NCBI GenBank assembly: GCA_903915535.1
Contig: CAIWTJ010000096.1
Location: 1 to 64,000, forward strand
Source: Enhydrobacter aerosaccus
GTDB lineage: Bacteria; Pseudomonadota; Alphaproteobacteria; Reyranellales; Reyranellaceae
Direction: 5' to 3'
Length of the DNA: 64,000 bases
Shown: positions 45,651 to 55,432 of the stretch, piece by piece
Layout: every line of letters starts with the position of its first letter
Numbering within the stretch: position 1 is the first letter of the stretch
The notes under the pieces: generated by a model
Told to the model about the DNA's origin: nothing
What the model saw: only the letters and a program-made list of their open reading frames with translations
The model's database searches: none
Program-made: the position numbers and the translations under genes

Positions 45651-46586
45651 ATGCGTACGCGTCTCATCATGCTGTTTGGCCTGCTGATCGCCGCGAACCT
45701 CGCGGCCTGGGGTGCGGCGCTCATAGTGTTTCATCAGCAGCCGCTGCTGCTGGGCACGGCCCTGCTGGCGTGGGGCTTCGGCCTGCGCCATGCGGTCGAT
45801 GCCGATCACATCGCGGCGATCGACAATGTGACGCGCAAGCTGCGCCAGGAGGGCCGCCGGCCGCTCACCGTCGGACTGTTCTTTGCGCTGGGTCATTCCA
45901 CCGTAGTGTTGCTGGCCGCCGGCGCGGTCGCCGCGACGGCCACCCTGCTCAGCACCAAGTTCGAGGCCTTCCGCGAGATCGGCGGCCTGATTGGCACGAC
46001 GATCTCGGCCTTCTTCCTGTTCGCAATCGCTGCCGTCAATCTCGTGACCTTGCGCGAGACGTGGCGGGCGTGGCGCCACGGCGGCGCGCCCGATCCGACT
46101 TTTGACGGGGGCCTGCTGGCGCGCGTCTGCCGCCCGCTCTTCAGGCTGATCGCGCACCCCTGGCACATGTTCCCGCTCGGCTTCCTGTTCGGCCTGGGCT
46201 TCGACACGGCGACCGAGGTCTCGCTGCTCGGCCTCTCCGCGACCAGCGCGGCGAGCGGGATGTCGCTGTGGGCGATCCTGGTGTTCCCGGCGCTGTTCGC
46301 CGCGGGCATGGCGCTGGTCGACACGGCCGACGGCGTGCTGATGCTGGGCGCCTACGACTGGGCCTTCGTCAGGCCGCGCGCGCGACTTGCCTACAACATC
46401 GTTATCACCGGCGCCTCGGCCGCAGTGGCGATCCTGGTCGGTGGCCTCGAGATCCTGGGAGTCGAGATCGACGGGCTGGGCTTCGCCATCGTGGGATTCT
46501 TCGCCCTCGCCTGGCTCGCGGCGCTGGTGCTCGGTCGACATACGGGACTGGACGAACGCGACGCGCCAGCCGACGCTGCCGACTAA
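45651..46586 (+). CDS. NiCoT family nickel/cobalt permease (HoxN/NixA-like)
   Basis: The 311-residue inner membrane protein has about eight helices. Helix 2 carries RHAVDADHIAAIDN, the HX4DH signature that binds Ni2+ or Co2+; later motifs are GHSTVVLLA, LGFDTATEVSLL and ALVDTADGVLMLGAYDWA, all NiCoT hallmarks. The start ATG lacks a strong ribosome binding site; the 623 codons before it in the track ORF are antisense to the receptor. It is followed by nikR at 20 bp, and the NikR operator precedes it. Confidence 0.92.
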   Translation: MRTRLIMLFGLLIAANLAAWGAALIVFHQQPLLLGTALLAWGFGLRHAVDADHIAAIDNVTRKLRQEGRRPLTVGLFFALGHSTVVLLAAGAVAATATLLSTKFEAFREIGGLIGTTISAFFLFAIAAVNLVTLRETWRAWRHGGAPDPTFDGGLLARVCRPLFRLIAHPWHMFPLGFLFGLGFDTATEVSLLGLSATSAASGMSLWAILVFPALFAAGMALVDTADGVLMLGAYDWAFVRPRARLAYNIVITGASAAVAILVGGLEILGVEIDGLGFAIVGFFALAWLAALVLGRHTGLDERDAPADAAD

Positions 46587-46606
46587 CCTTTCCGCCGGGA
46601 GCTTCC

Positions 46607-47092
46607 ATGCAGCGCATCACTCTGTCGATCGACGACGACCTCGCCGAAACGCTCGACCGGCACATGAAGAAGCACCGCTACGCCAGCCGCTCGGAGGCGT
46701 TGCGCGACATCCTGCGCGAAGCCCAGGCGCGCGAGATGCTCGACGACAAGCCCCAAGGAAAGGGAAAGGGCAAGGACGACGGCTTTTGCGTCGCCACGCT
46801 GGCCTACATCTACGACCACGAGACCCGCGATCTCGGCCGGCGGCTGACGCAGGCGCAACACAAGCATCACGACCTGCAGGTCGCGACCCTCCACGTCCAT
46901 CTCGACCACGATTCCTGCCTCGAGGTCTCCATCCTGCGCGGACCGACCCAGGCGGTGCGTGCCCTGGCGGACGACACGATCAGCCAGCGCGGGGTGCGCC
47001 ACGGCCAGCTCCACGTCGTGCCGGCCGCGCTGGAACACGAGAAGCACGGACATGGTGGCGCAGCCCACGGGCATACGCACATCCACGCTTGA
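46607..47092 (+). CDS. nikR: Nickel-responsive regulator NikR
   Basis: The 161-residue protein has an N-terminal ribbon-helix-helix (MQRITLSIDDDLAETLDRHMKKHRYASRSEALRDILREA) and a C-terminal ACT-like domain with the nickel site: His-87/88 (HKHHDL), His-96 and His-98 (TLHVHLDHD) and Cys-104 (SCLEV). A His-rich tail (HEKHGHGGAAHGHTHIHA) is added. NikR represses uptake when nickel is ample. It sits 20 bp after the NiCoT gene and starts the run toward the copper-type genes. Confidence 0.95.
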   Translation: MQRITLSIDDDLAETLDRHMKKHRYASRSEALRDILREAQAREMLDDKPQGKGKGKDDGFCVATLAYIYDHETRDLGRRLTQAQHKHHDLQVATLHVHLDHDSCLEVSILRGPTQAVRALADDTISQRGVRHGQLHVVPAALEHEKHGHGGAAHGHTHIHA

Positions 47093-47123
47093 AGCGGGCG
47101 CATCCGGCCGCCACAATGCCCGC

Positions 47124-47507
47124 ATGACGACGCAGCGAACAGATTCTCCGATGCAGGCCTTGGGGCTTGCCGTCGCGCTGTTCGCGATCACGCTCAATTT
47201 CCTGCAGCCGATCGCGCACGCCGCGATGATGCGCGATGGCGCGCCATCGGCACTGTGGAGTGTCTTCTGCAATTCGACCGCCGCTGATCCCGACGGCAAA
47301 TCCGGTCCGGCGCCGATGGCGGCCAGTGCGCACGAGTGCTGCCTTGGGCTGGCGCATGTTCCCGCAATTGCCGCGCCGCCAGTTTGCTTCGTCGCACTTC
47401 CGCCGGTGTCGACATACATCGCGCCGCTGGTCGCGTCTGAGCAGCCTACGCCAGTCGGCATTCGCGACGGGCCCTCCCGACCGCGCGGCCCGCCCTCCTT
47501 CGCCTGA
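47124..47507 (+). CDS. DUF2946-like small exported protein
   Basis: The 127-residue protein has an N-terminal hydrophobic segment (LGLAVALFAITLNFLQPIAHA) and a mature part with HECCLGLAH and a few more cysteines (FCNST, VCFVA), the DUF2946 layout often found beside copper and TonB genes. The C-terminus is Pro/Arg-rich. The function is unknown; metal binding is plausible from the Cys/His content. It begins 31 bp after nikR. Confidence 0.72.
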   Translation: MTTQRTDSPMQALGLAVALFAITLNFLQPIAHAAMMRDGAPSALWSVFCNSTAADPDGKSGPAPMAASAHECCLGLAHVPAIAAPPVCFVALPPVSTYIAPLVASEQPTPVGIRDGPSRPRGPPSFA

Positions 47508-47567
47508 TCGTTAACGCCGCGACGCCCAAACCGCGTCGCTTTCGTTCGTCTGTCGAAGGAATAGTCC

Positions 47568-48107
47568 ATGTTGTCGATTCTCAGGGCGACCATCGTCGCC
47601 TGCGCGGGGCTTGTGCTGATCCCGGCCCTCGCGCGAGCGCACGTCGTCGCCGATCCCAATGAAGGCCCGGCGGGCGGCTACATCCGCACCGCCTTTCGCG
47701 TCACACACGGCTGCAAGGGCTCGCCTACCCTCGCCGTGACGATCCGCATGCCCGAGGGCGTGCTGTCGGCCAAGCCGATGCCCAAACCGGGCTGGACGAT
47801 CGAGATAAAGACCCGTCTGCTCGAAAAGCCCGTCGCCGGCCAGCACGGATTTGCGGTTCGCGACGCGGTCACCGAAGTCACATGGCAAGGCGGACGGCTC
47901 GAGAACAACCAGTTCGACGAATTCGTGGTGATGGTCGGCCTGCCGGATCGGGCGGGCGAAACTCTCTACTTCCCCACCGTCCAGACCTGCGAGAAGGGCG
48001 CGAACAACTGGACCGGCATTCCTGCCGCCGGCCAGAGCGCGCACGACTTGCCCGAGCCCGCGCCCTCCATCACGCTGAAGCCGGCGGCAGGCCACCATGC
48101 GCACTAG
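47568..48107 (+). CDS. YcnI-like copper-binding periplasmic protein (DUF1775)
   Basis: The 179-residue protein has signal MLSILRATIVACAGLVLIPALARA followed directly by HVVADPNEGPAGGYIRTAFRV, so His-25 becomes the mature N-terminus, as in the histidine-brace copper site of Bacillus YcnI. TWQGGRLENNQFDEFVVMVGLP is the other family landmark. The C-terminus is His-rich (GHHAH). It overlaps the TonB receptor start by 11 bp. Confidence 0.9.
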   Translation: MLSILRATIVACAGLVLIPALARAHVVADPNEGPAGGYIRTAFRVTHGCKGSPTLAVTIRMPEGVLSAKPMPKPGWTIEIKTRLLEKPVAGQHGFAVRDAVTEVTWQGGRLENNQFDEFVVMVGLPDRAGETLYFPTVQTCEKGANNWTGIPAAGQSAHDLPEPAPSITLKPAAGHHAH

Positions 48108-50382
48108 ACCGCTAGCGCTCGCCCTGCTTTCGGTCTTGGCCACCGCTGACGCGATCGCCCAGACCTCGCCGTCGGCCGACACGACCCTGCCGCCAGTCAT
48201 CGTGACCGCGCCGGCGCCGGGTCCGCAGGTGCCGCCGGTTTCCCCCGTCGTCGACCGCTATGCCCTGCCGAACACTCGCGAGAGCGTCGACCAGAAGAAG
48301 ATCGAGGACACGACCAATATCGTGGACGTCGAAGACGCCGCCAAATACCTGCCCAGCATCTTCGTGCGAAAGCGCAACTACGGCGACACGCAGCCCACCT
48401 TCCAGACGCGCATGTGGGGCATCAATTCGAGCGCGCGCAATCTCGTCTATGTCGACGACGTCCCGATCTCGGCGCTGATCTCGAACAACAACACCAACGG
48501 CGCCCCGCGCTGGGGCCTGGTCTCGCCGGAGCAGATCAAGGGCCTGGATATGCTCTACGGACCCTTCGCGGCCGAGTATCCCGGCAATTCGATGGGCGGT
48601 GTGCTTCAGATCACCACGCGCCAGCCGGATAAGCTCGAGGTCACGGCCAAGCAGACCGAGGCGTTCCAGACCTTCAGCATGTACAACACGGCGGGCACCT
48701 ATTCGACGTCGAACTCGGCCGCGACGATCGGCGACAAGGTCGGCAAGCTGTCTTTCTTCCTGTCGGCGAACCGGCAGGAAAGCTTCAGCCAGCCGCTGCA
48801 GTTCGTCACCAACACGACCATGGTGGCGGGCGTCAACGGTTTCATCCCCGCCTACAACAAGACCGGCGGCCAGGCCAATGTCGTTGGCGCCGGCGGCCTG
48901 CTGCACACGATCCAGAACAACTACATGGCCAAGGCTTCGGTCGACCTCACCGACTGGCTGACCGCCACCTATCAGGTGAGCTACTGGGAGAACAACCAGA
49001 TCTCGACGGTGCAGAGCTACCTCACCGGCACCAACGGCCAGCCGACCTTCGCCGGCATTTCGGGCTTCGCCAGCAACACGTCGAACTGGACGCAACAGCA
49101 CCTGGCGAACATCCTCTCGCTCAAGACCGATACCGGCGGCAACTGGGACGCGGAGCTGATCGCGACGCGCTACGACTATCTGACGGACATCCAGCGCACG
49201 CCGGCCAACGTGATCGCGGGCAACGGCACCAACTACACGACCAACGGCACCTTCGCGCGCCTCGACGGCACGGGTTGGGACACCGAGGACGCGAAGGCGA
49301 TCTGGCGCCCCACCGGACCGAAGGGCGAGCATGAGGTGAGCTTCGGCGCCCATCACGACAAGTACACGCTCAACAATCCGACCTTCAATGCCCCCAACTG
49401 GCAAGTCGGGCCGGACTACGGCAACGGCACAACATTTTCACAAGGCCTGGGCAAGACCGAGACTTGGGCGTTGTGGGTTCAGGACGCCTACAAGATCACG
49501 CCCGAGATCAAGCTGACGCTCGGTCTGCGCGGCGAGACCTGGAAGGCCTATGGCGGCTTCAATCAGTCGGGCACGGTCTCGGCGTTCCAGCCCGAGCTGT
49601 CGGCCTCCAAACTGTCGCCCAAGGCCACGCTCTCCTGGCAGTTCCTGCCCGAATGGAACGCCAAGCTGTCGTTCGGCGAGGCCAATCGTTTCCCAACCGT
49701 GGCGGAGCTCTACCAGGCGATCACGACCGGCGTGACCGTCACGATTCCCAATCCCAATCTGGTGCCCGAGACCGCCATGTCCTTCGAAGCGGCGATCGAG
49801 CGCCAGGACAAATACTCGCGCGTGCGCCTGTCGCTGTTCGAAGAGGACACGCAGAACGCGATCCTGTCGCAGACCGTCGTGCTCAACAACAGCTTCGTGA
49901 CGTCGTTCCAGAACGTCGACCTCGTCCGCAACCGCGGCTTCGAACTCGTGGGCGAGTTGAAGGACGTGCTGATCCCCGGGCTCAGCCTGTCCAACAGCGT
50001 CACCTACGTCGATTCGAGGATCGTCTCCAACCCTGGCTTCACGAGTGCCGCCGGCACGACCTCCACCGGCATGCGTGCGCCCTACGTCCCCGACTGGCGC
50101 GATACGTTACAGGCGATCTACCGGCCGAACGAGGATCTCTCCCTCTCGGCGTCGGCGCGCTGGCAGGGCAAGATGTACTCGACCCTGGACAACAGCGACC
50201 TGATCAACAGCGTGAACGGCGCCTTCGATCCCTTCTTCCTGGTCGATCTGCATGCGCGCTATCAGTTCATGAACGCCCTGTCGGCCGAGGTCGGTGTCGA
50301 TAACCTGACCGACTTCAAGTACTTCGAGTTCCATCCGTTCCCGGGCAGGACTTTCGTCGCCAGCCTGAAGGCCCGGTTTTGA
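48097..50382 (+). CDS. TonB-dependent receptor, probably for a metal complex
   Basis: The 761-residue outer membrane receptor has a signal (MRTRPLALALLSVLATADAIAQ), a plug domain (DVEDAAKYLPSIFVRKRNYGD... GINSSARNLVYVDDVPIS... YGPFAAEYPGNSMGGVLQITT) and a barrel ending in aromatic FVASLKARF. It is intact. It overlaps YcnI by 11 bp and is followed after 10 bp by the PCu(A)C gene, so it likely serves copper or another metal complex. The ligand is not determinable. Confidence 0.9.
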   Translation: MRTRPLALALLSVLATADAIAQTSPSADTTLPPVIVTAPAPGPQVPPVSPVVDRYALPNTRESVDQKKIEDTTNIVDVEDAAKYLPSIFVRKRNYGDTQPTFQTRMWGINSSARNLVYVDDVPISALISNNNTNGAPRWGLVSPEQIKGLDMLYGPFAAEYPGNSMGGVLQITTRQPDKLEVTAKQTEAFQTFSMYNTAGTYSTSNSAATIGDKVGKLSFFLSANRQESFSQPLQFVTNTTMVAGVNGFIPAYNKTGGQANVVGAGGLLHTIQNNYMAKASVDLTDWLTATYQVSYWENNQISTVQSYLTGTNGQPTFAGISGFASNTSNWTQQHLANILSLKTDTGGNWDAELIATRYDYLTDIQRTPANVIAGNGTNYTTNGTFARLDGTGWDTEDAKAIWRPTGPKGEHEVSFGAHHDKYTLNNPTFNAPNWQVGPDYGNGTTFSQGLGKTETWALWVQDAYKITPEIKLTLGLRGETWKAYGGFNQSGTVSAFQPELSASKLSPKATLSWQFLPEWNAKLSFGEANRFPTVAELYQAITTGVTVTIPNPNLVPETAMSFEAAIERQDKYSRVRLSLFEEDTQNAILSQTVVLNNSFVTSFQNVDLVRNRGFELVGELKDVLIPGLSLSNSVTYVDSRIVSNPGFTSAAGTTSTGMRAPYVPDWRDTLQAIYRPNEDLSLSASARWQGKMYSTLDNSDLINSVNGAFDPFFLVDLHARYQFMNALSAEVGVDNLTDFKYFEFHPFPGRTFVASLKARF

Positions 50383-50392
50383 GGAGATCGAC

Positions 50393-50863
50393 ATGAAATC
50401 CGTTCGCCTGTCTCTGGGCCTTCTTCTCTGTCTGCTTCCGGGCCTCGCCGTGGCGGACGACTACAAGCTCGGCCAGCTCGAGATCAGCCAGCCGTGGGCG
50501 CGCGCCACCGCTCCCACGGCGCCCGCGGGCGGCGGCTTTCTCACGATCGCCAACCGGGGCACGGCGACGGATCGGCTGATCGCCGTACGCACATCGGTCG
50601 CCGAACAGGCGCAGATTCACGAGATGAAGATGGACGGCAACGTGATGCGCATGCGCGAACTCGAGCACGGCCTCGAAATTCCGGCGGGCGCCACCGTGAC
50701 CCTGGCACCCGGCGGCTTTCACCTGATGCTGATGGGCCTCAAGAAGCCCCTCACCAAGGACACGCGCGTGCCGCTCACCCTGGTGTTCGAGAAGGCAGGC
50801 TCGATCGACGTCGAACTGGCCATCGAAGCCATGGGCGCGACCTCGCGCGCCCATGGCATGTGA
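50393..50863 (+). CDS. Copper chaperone PCu(A)C
   Basis: The 156-residue periplasmic protein has signal MKSVRLSLGLLLCLLPGLAVA and the PCu(A)C copper(I) site: His-76 with Met residues in IHEMKMDGNVMRM, and His-110 with Met-112 in GGFHLMLMGL. WARATAPTAPAGGGFLTI near residue 35 is the usual opening. It delivers copper to cytochrome oxidase Cu-A or stores it. It is the last gene of the nikR-led run. Confidence 0.92.
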   Translation: MKSVRLSLGLLLCLLPGLAVADDYKLGQLEISQPWARATAPTAPAGGGFLTIANRGTATDRLIAVRTSVAEQAQIHEMKMDGNVMRMRELEHGLEIPAGATVTLAPGGFHLMLMGLKKPLTKDTRVPLTLVFEKAGSIDVELAIEAMGATSRAHGM

Positions 50864-50872
50864 CGGACTCTG

Positions 50873-51259
50873 CTAGAGCAGCTGCAACGCGATGATGATC
50901 ATGCCGACGACCGACACGGCCCACGACACGGTGCGCAGCCACGGAATGCCCGCAAGATAAATGACCGAATAGGCGACACGCGCCCAGAAGAAGGTCATCG
51001 CCCCCATCGCCGTCATGGCGTTGGCCTTGTTCGCCGCCACCGCGATCAGCACCAGCGGGATGAACAGGATCATGTTCTCGACCATGTTCAGGTGCGCACG
51101 CTTGGCGCGGCCCGCCATGCCGGACATTTCGCCCAGACCCTCGCGGTTGCCCGCGAGCGCAGGCAAGCCGACCGAGAAGTTGGCGAGGGTCGCGGCCACA
51201 AGAACCTGCACAAAGGTCAGGATCGTCGAAAACAGAAGATACTTGAGATCTGGGCTCAT
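50873..51259 (-). CDS. MAPEG family membrane protein
   Basis: The 128-residue protein has four hydrophobic helices and the MAPEG motif RAKRAHLNMVENM in the second loop. MAPEG proteins are glutathione- or lipid-linked enzymes in eukaryotes; bacterial ones are poorly known. It is convergent with the PCu(A)C gene and follows upp by 12 bp. Confidence 0.85.
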   Translation of the reverse strand: MSPDLKYLLFSTILTFVQVLVAATLANFSVGLPALAGNREGLGEMSGMAGRAKRAHLNMVENMILFIPLVLIAVAANKANAMTAMGAMTFFWARVAYSVIYLAGIPWLRTVSWAVSVVGMIIIALQLL

Positions 51260-51271
51260 CTTTTCTCTCCC

Positions 51272-51910
51272 CTACTTGGTTCCGAACAGGCGGTCGCCTG
51301 CGTCGCCCAAGCCGGGAACAATATACCCGTGATCGTTGAGTTTCGCATCGACGGCGGCTGTGAATACCGGCACGTCGGGATGGACTTCGGCAAAGGCGCG
51401 CGCGCCGGTCTCGGCCGCCAGGATGCAGATGAACCGGATGCGCCGTGCGCCCGTTTCCTTCAGGCGATCGACCGCGGCGATCGCTGAATGCGCGGTCGCC
51501 AGCATCGGATCGCAGACGATCACGTCACGGTCGGTGACGTCGCCGGGCAGCTTGAAGTAATACTCCACCGCCTGCAGTGTCTTGGGATCGCGATAGAGGC
51601 CGACGTGGCCCATGCGGGCAAGCGGCACGAGATCGAGAATGCCCTCGGCGAGGCCAAGCCCCGCGCGCAGGATGGGCACGATCACCAGTTTCTTGCCGTC
51701 GAGGATCGGCGCGGTCATCGCCTCGATCGGCGTCTCGATCTGCGCGGTACCCAGCGGCAGGTCCTTGGTGGCGTCGTAGCCCAGCAGCAGGCCGATCTCG
51801 CGCAACAGCCGGCGGAAGTTCGCGCTCGACGTCGTCTTGTCGCGCATCTTGGTGAGCTTGTGCTGCACCAGCGGGTGCGTCACGACGTGGATCGAATGCG
51901 GTAATGACAT
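51272..51910 (-). CDS. upp: Uracil phosphoribosyltransferase
   Basis: The 212-residue protein starts [27 protein letters not shown] and has [11 protein letters not shown] and [25 protein letters not shown], the uracil-binding end. The PRPP loop reads [15 protein letters not shown], where most UPRTases have DPMLATGGS, so the glycines are replaced by Ala-His. It converts uracil and PRPP to UMP. With URC4 and URC1 next to it, it is likely the first step of URC uracil breakdown, although salvage is also possible. Confidence 0.9.
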   Translation of the reverse strand: MSLPHSIHVVTHPLVQHKLTKMRDKTTSSANFRRLLREIGLLLGYDATKDLPLGTAQIETPIEAMTAPILDGKKLVIVPILRAGLGLAEGILDLVPLARMGHVGLYRDPKTLQAVEYYFKLPGDVTDRDVIVCDPMLATAHSAIAAVDRLKETGARRIRFICILAAETGARAFAEVHPDVPVFTAAVDAKLNDHGYIVPGLGDAGDRLFGTK

Positions 51911-51946
51911 GACGGGCTTCCTTCTATTCCTCGAATATAAACTTAG

Positions 51947-52035
51947 CCCGTCACCCTGAGCGAAGCGAAGCGAAGTCGAAGGGTCTCTTGTGTACGCACG
52001 AAAAGAGATCCCTCGGCTGCGCTCGGGATGACGGG
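51947..52035. repeat. Dispersed palindromic repeat between upp and URC4
   Basis: Left arm CCCGTCACCCTGAGCGAAGC... with an expanded GCGAA repeat; right arm ATCCCTCGGCTGCGCTCGGGATGACGGG. The arms are imperfect and flank a 20-30 bp spacer. It is related to the perfect copy at 13053-13124. Confidence 0.75.
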
Positions 52036-52044
52036 AACAACCCC

Positions 52045-53198
52045 TCAGAAAACAGTGCCGTCGCTCGCGACGGAAATCGGCGGACCGCCGCCCGGCCGGC
52101 GTTCGGCCGCGAGCACGCGGCCGGCGAACCAGGTGCCCGCCTCCAGGACTTTGACCAGCGGCAGATGCTCGGCGTCCATGCCGAGATGCAGCCGCACATG
52201 CTGGCCGATCCGGTCGAGCAGCGCCACGGTGAGCGCGCGCCATTCGACGATCGCCTCGTCGCCCGGCGCGAACGTTGCCGTCAGCAGCGACGACTGCTTG
52301 GGCCGCAGCGCGCCCGCGTCCACCAGCAATCCGCCGTTGCGGTATTCCGGCAGGCCGGTCAGCGCATCGAGATCGACGACCTTGAGACCTGCGCCCTCGA
52401 TCGGCTCGACCAGCGAATAGGACATCCATTGCGACAGCTTGTGGAACGGCACGAGCCCGATGACGGGATGCTCCCACACATCGCCCAACGGCGAGGGCCA
52501 GATCGGCGAGAGCTTGTCGAGCACGGCCGCCAGGATCGACGACGCTTTGACATCGCCACTTTTCGCCACGATATCGAACAACGCGCCCGGACGATCGAGG
52601 CCGATGCTGCCCAGTTTCTGCAGCAGGCCGGCGCGGCCTTCGAGCCCGGTCATCGGATTGTGCGCCTTCACCTGGAAGCCGAGCGCGATATCCATCGGCG
52701 TGAGGCTGGCCAGCCGCTCGGCATCGACGCGCAGCGGATCGCCCTTGGCGTCACGGCTGAACAGGCCATTGGCGAACATGTGGAAGCTCGCGACGCCCAA
52801 TCCCTCGGAGCGCGCGTAGGTCTCGTTCGTCCCGGGCTCGCGATAGCGCCAGTCGGGACCCGCGCCCGCATCGAGCAATACGGATACGACCGCTAGGTCC
52901 ATGCGCCGGCGCGCGATTTCTTCTTTCGGGAGCGATGCGAGCCGGGGCGCCAGCGCCGCCCAGCGATCGCGACCGCCCGCCTCGAAATGGCGCCAGCGCG
53001 AATGGAACGGGATCGCCGCGGGATCGGCGAAGCGCTTGCGCGTGACGTCGAGCGTCGCCTGCACCGCGGCCTCGAGGCCGTTGCCATCGACCGAGAACCA
53101 GTTCGACCGGCCGTCCTCGACATATTTCAGCATCCGCTCCGCCCGCTCGCGGATCGCCACGGGCGTGCGCAGGTATTGGAGATCACCGGGAAGGACGT

Positions 53199-53202
<4 letters not shown>
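52045..53202 (-). CDS. URC4/DUF1688 family protein of uracil catabolism
   Basis: The 385-residue protein matches DUF1688: [31 protein letters not shown], and [20 protein letters not shown]-type segments (here [28 protein letters not shown]). In yeast the family is URC4, required for the URC uracil pathway, with an unresolved reaction. The GTG start overlaps the URC1 stop (GTGA), so the two are translationally coupled. Confidence 0.87.
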
Positions 53203-54431
<1,229 letters not shown>

Positions 54432-54518
54432 TGTGCTTTCCAGATGCCAAACGCCGGGAAAGCGAGGCATTCTAGGGCCTGTGGATGACAATGGGAAGAC
54501 CGGAACAAAGCGCGTCTG

Positions 54519-55079
54519 ATGCGAGTCCGTCACATATTTTCTGCGATTTTCGTGCTTTTCGCCCTGCCAGTGTGTGCGGCCAAGGCCGAGTCGCCGGCCG
54601 CCGTCTTCGCCCGATACGATATGCTGGGAACATGGGCTGGCGACTGCAACAGGCCGCCCAGTCCGAGCAACATGTTCACAATCAACTCGTCCACGGCCGA
54701 TGGCCTTGTCAAAATTCAATATGACTACGGCGACGGTGTACCGCCGCGCATCTCGATCACCGACAGCGCCCAAGCATTGACCCATACCACGCTGAAAATG
54801 CAGGTGAGATACGACGACACGAGATGGGGCCCTGCGAACGGCTTAATCTACATCTTCGTGATCGAAGTGACCGAGGGTCGCTCGCATGCTTTGCAGTCGA
54901 CGCGAAGCGACGGCGTGATCGTGATCAAAGATGGAAAATCCACGGTGCCCGGCCAGCAGACCCTGCCTATCCACAAATGCTCAGGAGGACGACCCAATGC
55001 CCGACCTTTTCCCGACGACCGAGGAAGCCGCCCAAGACCAGACGCGCGAGATCGGCATCGTCAATCATCTCGGCCCTGA
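54519..55079 (+). CDS. Small exported protein of unknown function
   Basis: The 186-residue ORF has signal MRVRHIFSAIFVLFALPVCAAKAE, then a soluble domain with YDMLGTWAGDCNRPPSPSN and one later cysteine (IHKC) that could close a disulfide. The last 30 residues are Arg/Pro-rich and overlap the cupin gene by 83 bp, so the true end may be near the IHKCSG segment, perhaps with a frameshift. No family is recognised. Confidence 0.55.
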   Translation: MRVRHIFSAIFVLFALPVCAAKAESPAAVFARYDMLGTWAGDCNRPPSPSNMFTINSSTADGLVKIQYDYGDGVPPRISITDSAQALTHTTLKMQVRYDDTRWGPANGLIYIFVIEVTEGRSHALQSTRSDGVIVIKDGKSTVPGQQTLPIHKCSGGRPNARPFPDDRGSRPRPDARDRHRQSSRP

Positions 55080-55419
55080 CTCCTTCAAGCCCGACGGGCT
55101 GCGGCCGTTCTTCGAGTATCGCAAGCTCGGGATCGAGGAGCTGACCGGCGGCCGGGTCGGTGCGCACGTGATCCGCGCCAAGCCTGGCATGCATGCCGAC
55201 GCGCCGCGCCACACGCATACGCTCGATTTCCAGTTCGTCTATGTGCTGAAGGGCTGGGCGATCTTCGACTACGAAGGCTATGGCGAGCACAAGCTCGTGG
55301 CGGGCTCGACGGTCTATCAGCCGCCCGGGATCAAGCACAAGGAGATCGCGCACTCCGACGATTTCGAAGTGCTGGAGATCACGCTGCCGGCGGAGTTCGA
55401 GACCAGGACGGCGGAATAG
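54997..55419 (+). CDS. Cupin domain protein
   Basis: The 140-residue single cupin has motif 1 APRHTHTLDFQFVYVLKG and motif 2 VYQPPGIKHKEIAH, which give the usual His/Glu metal set, though the second His of motif 1 is shifted. It is a small metal-binding beta-barrel of unknown function. AGGAGG lies 8 bp upstream of the ATG. It lies 13 bp before the histidine kinase gene. Confidence 0.82.
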   Translation: MPDLFPTTEEAAQDQTREIGIVNHLGPDSFKPDGLRPFFEYRKLGIEELTGGRVGAHVIRAKPGMHADAPRHTHTLDFQFVYVLKGWAIFDYEGYGEHKLVAGSTVYQPPGIKHKEIAHSDDFEVLEITLPAEFETRTAE

Positions 55420-55432
55420 CGCTCCCTCTTTC

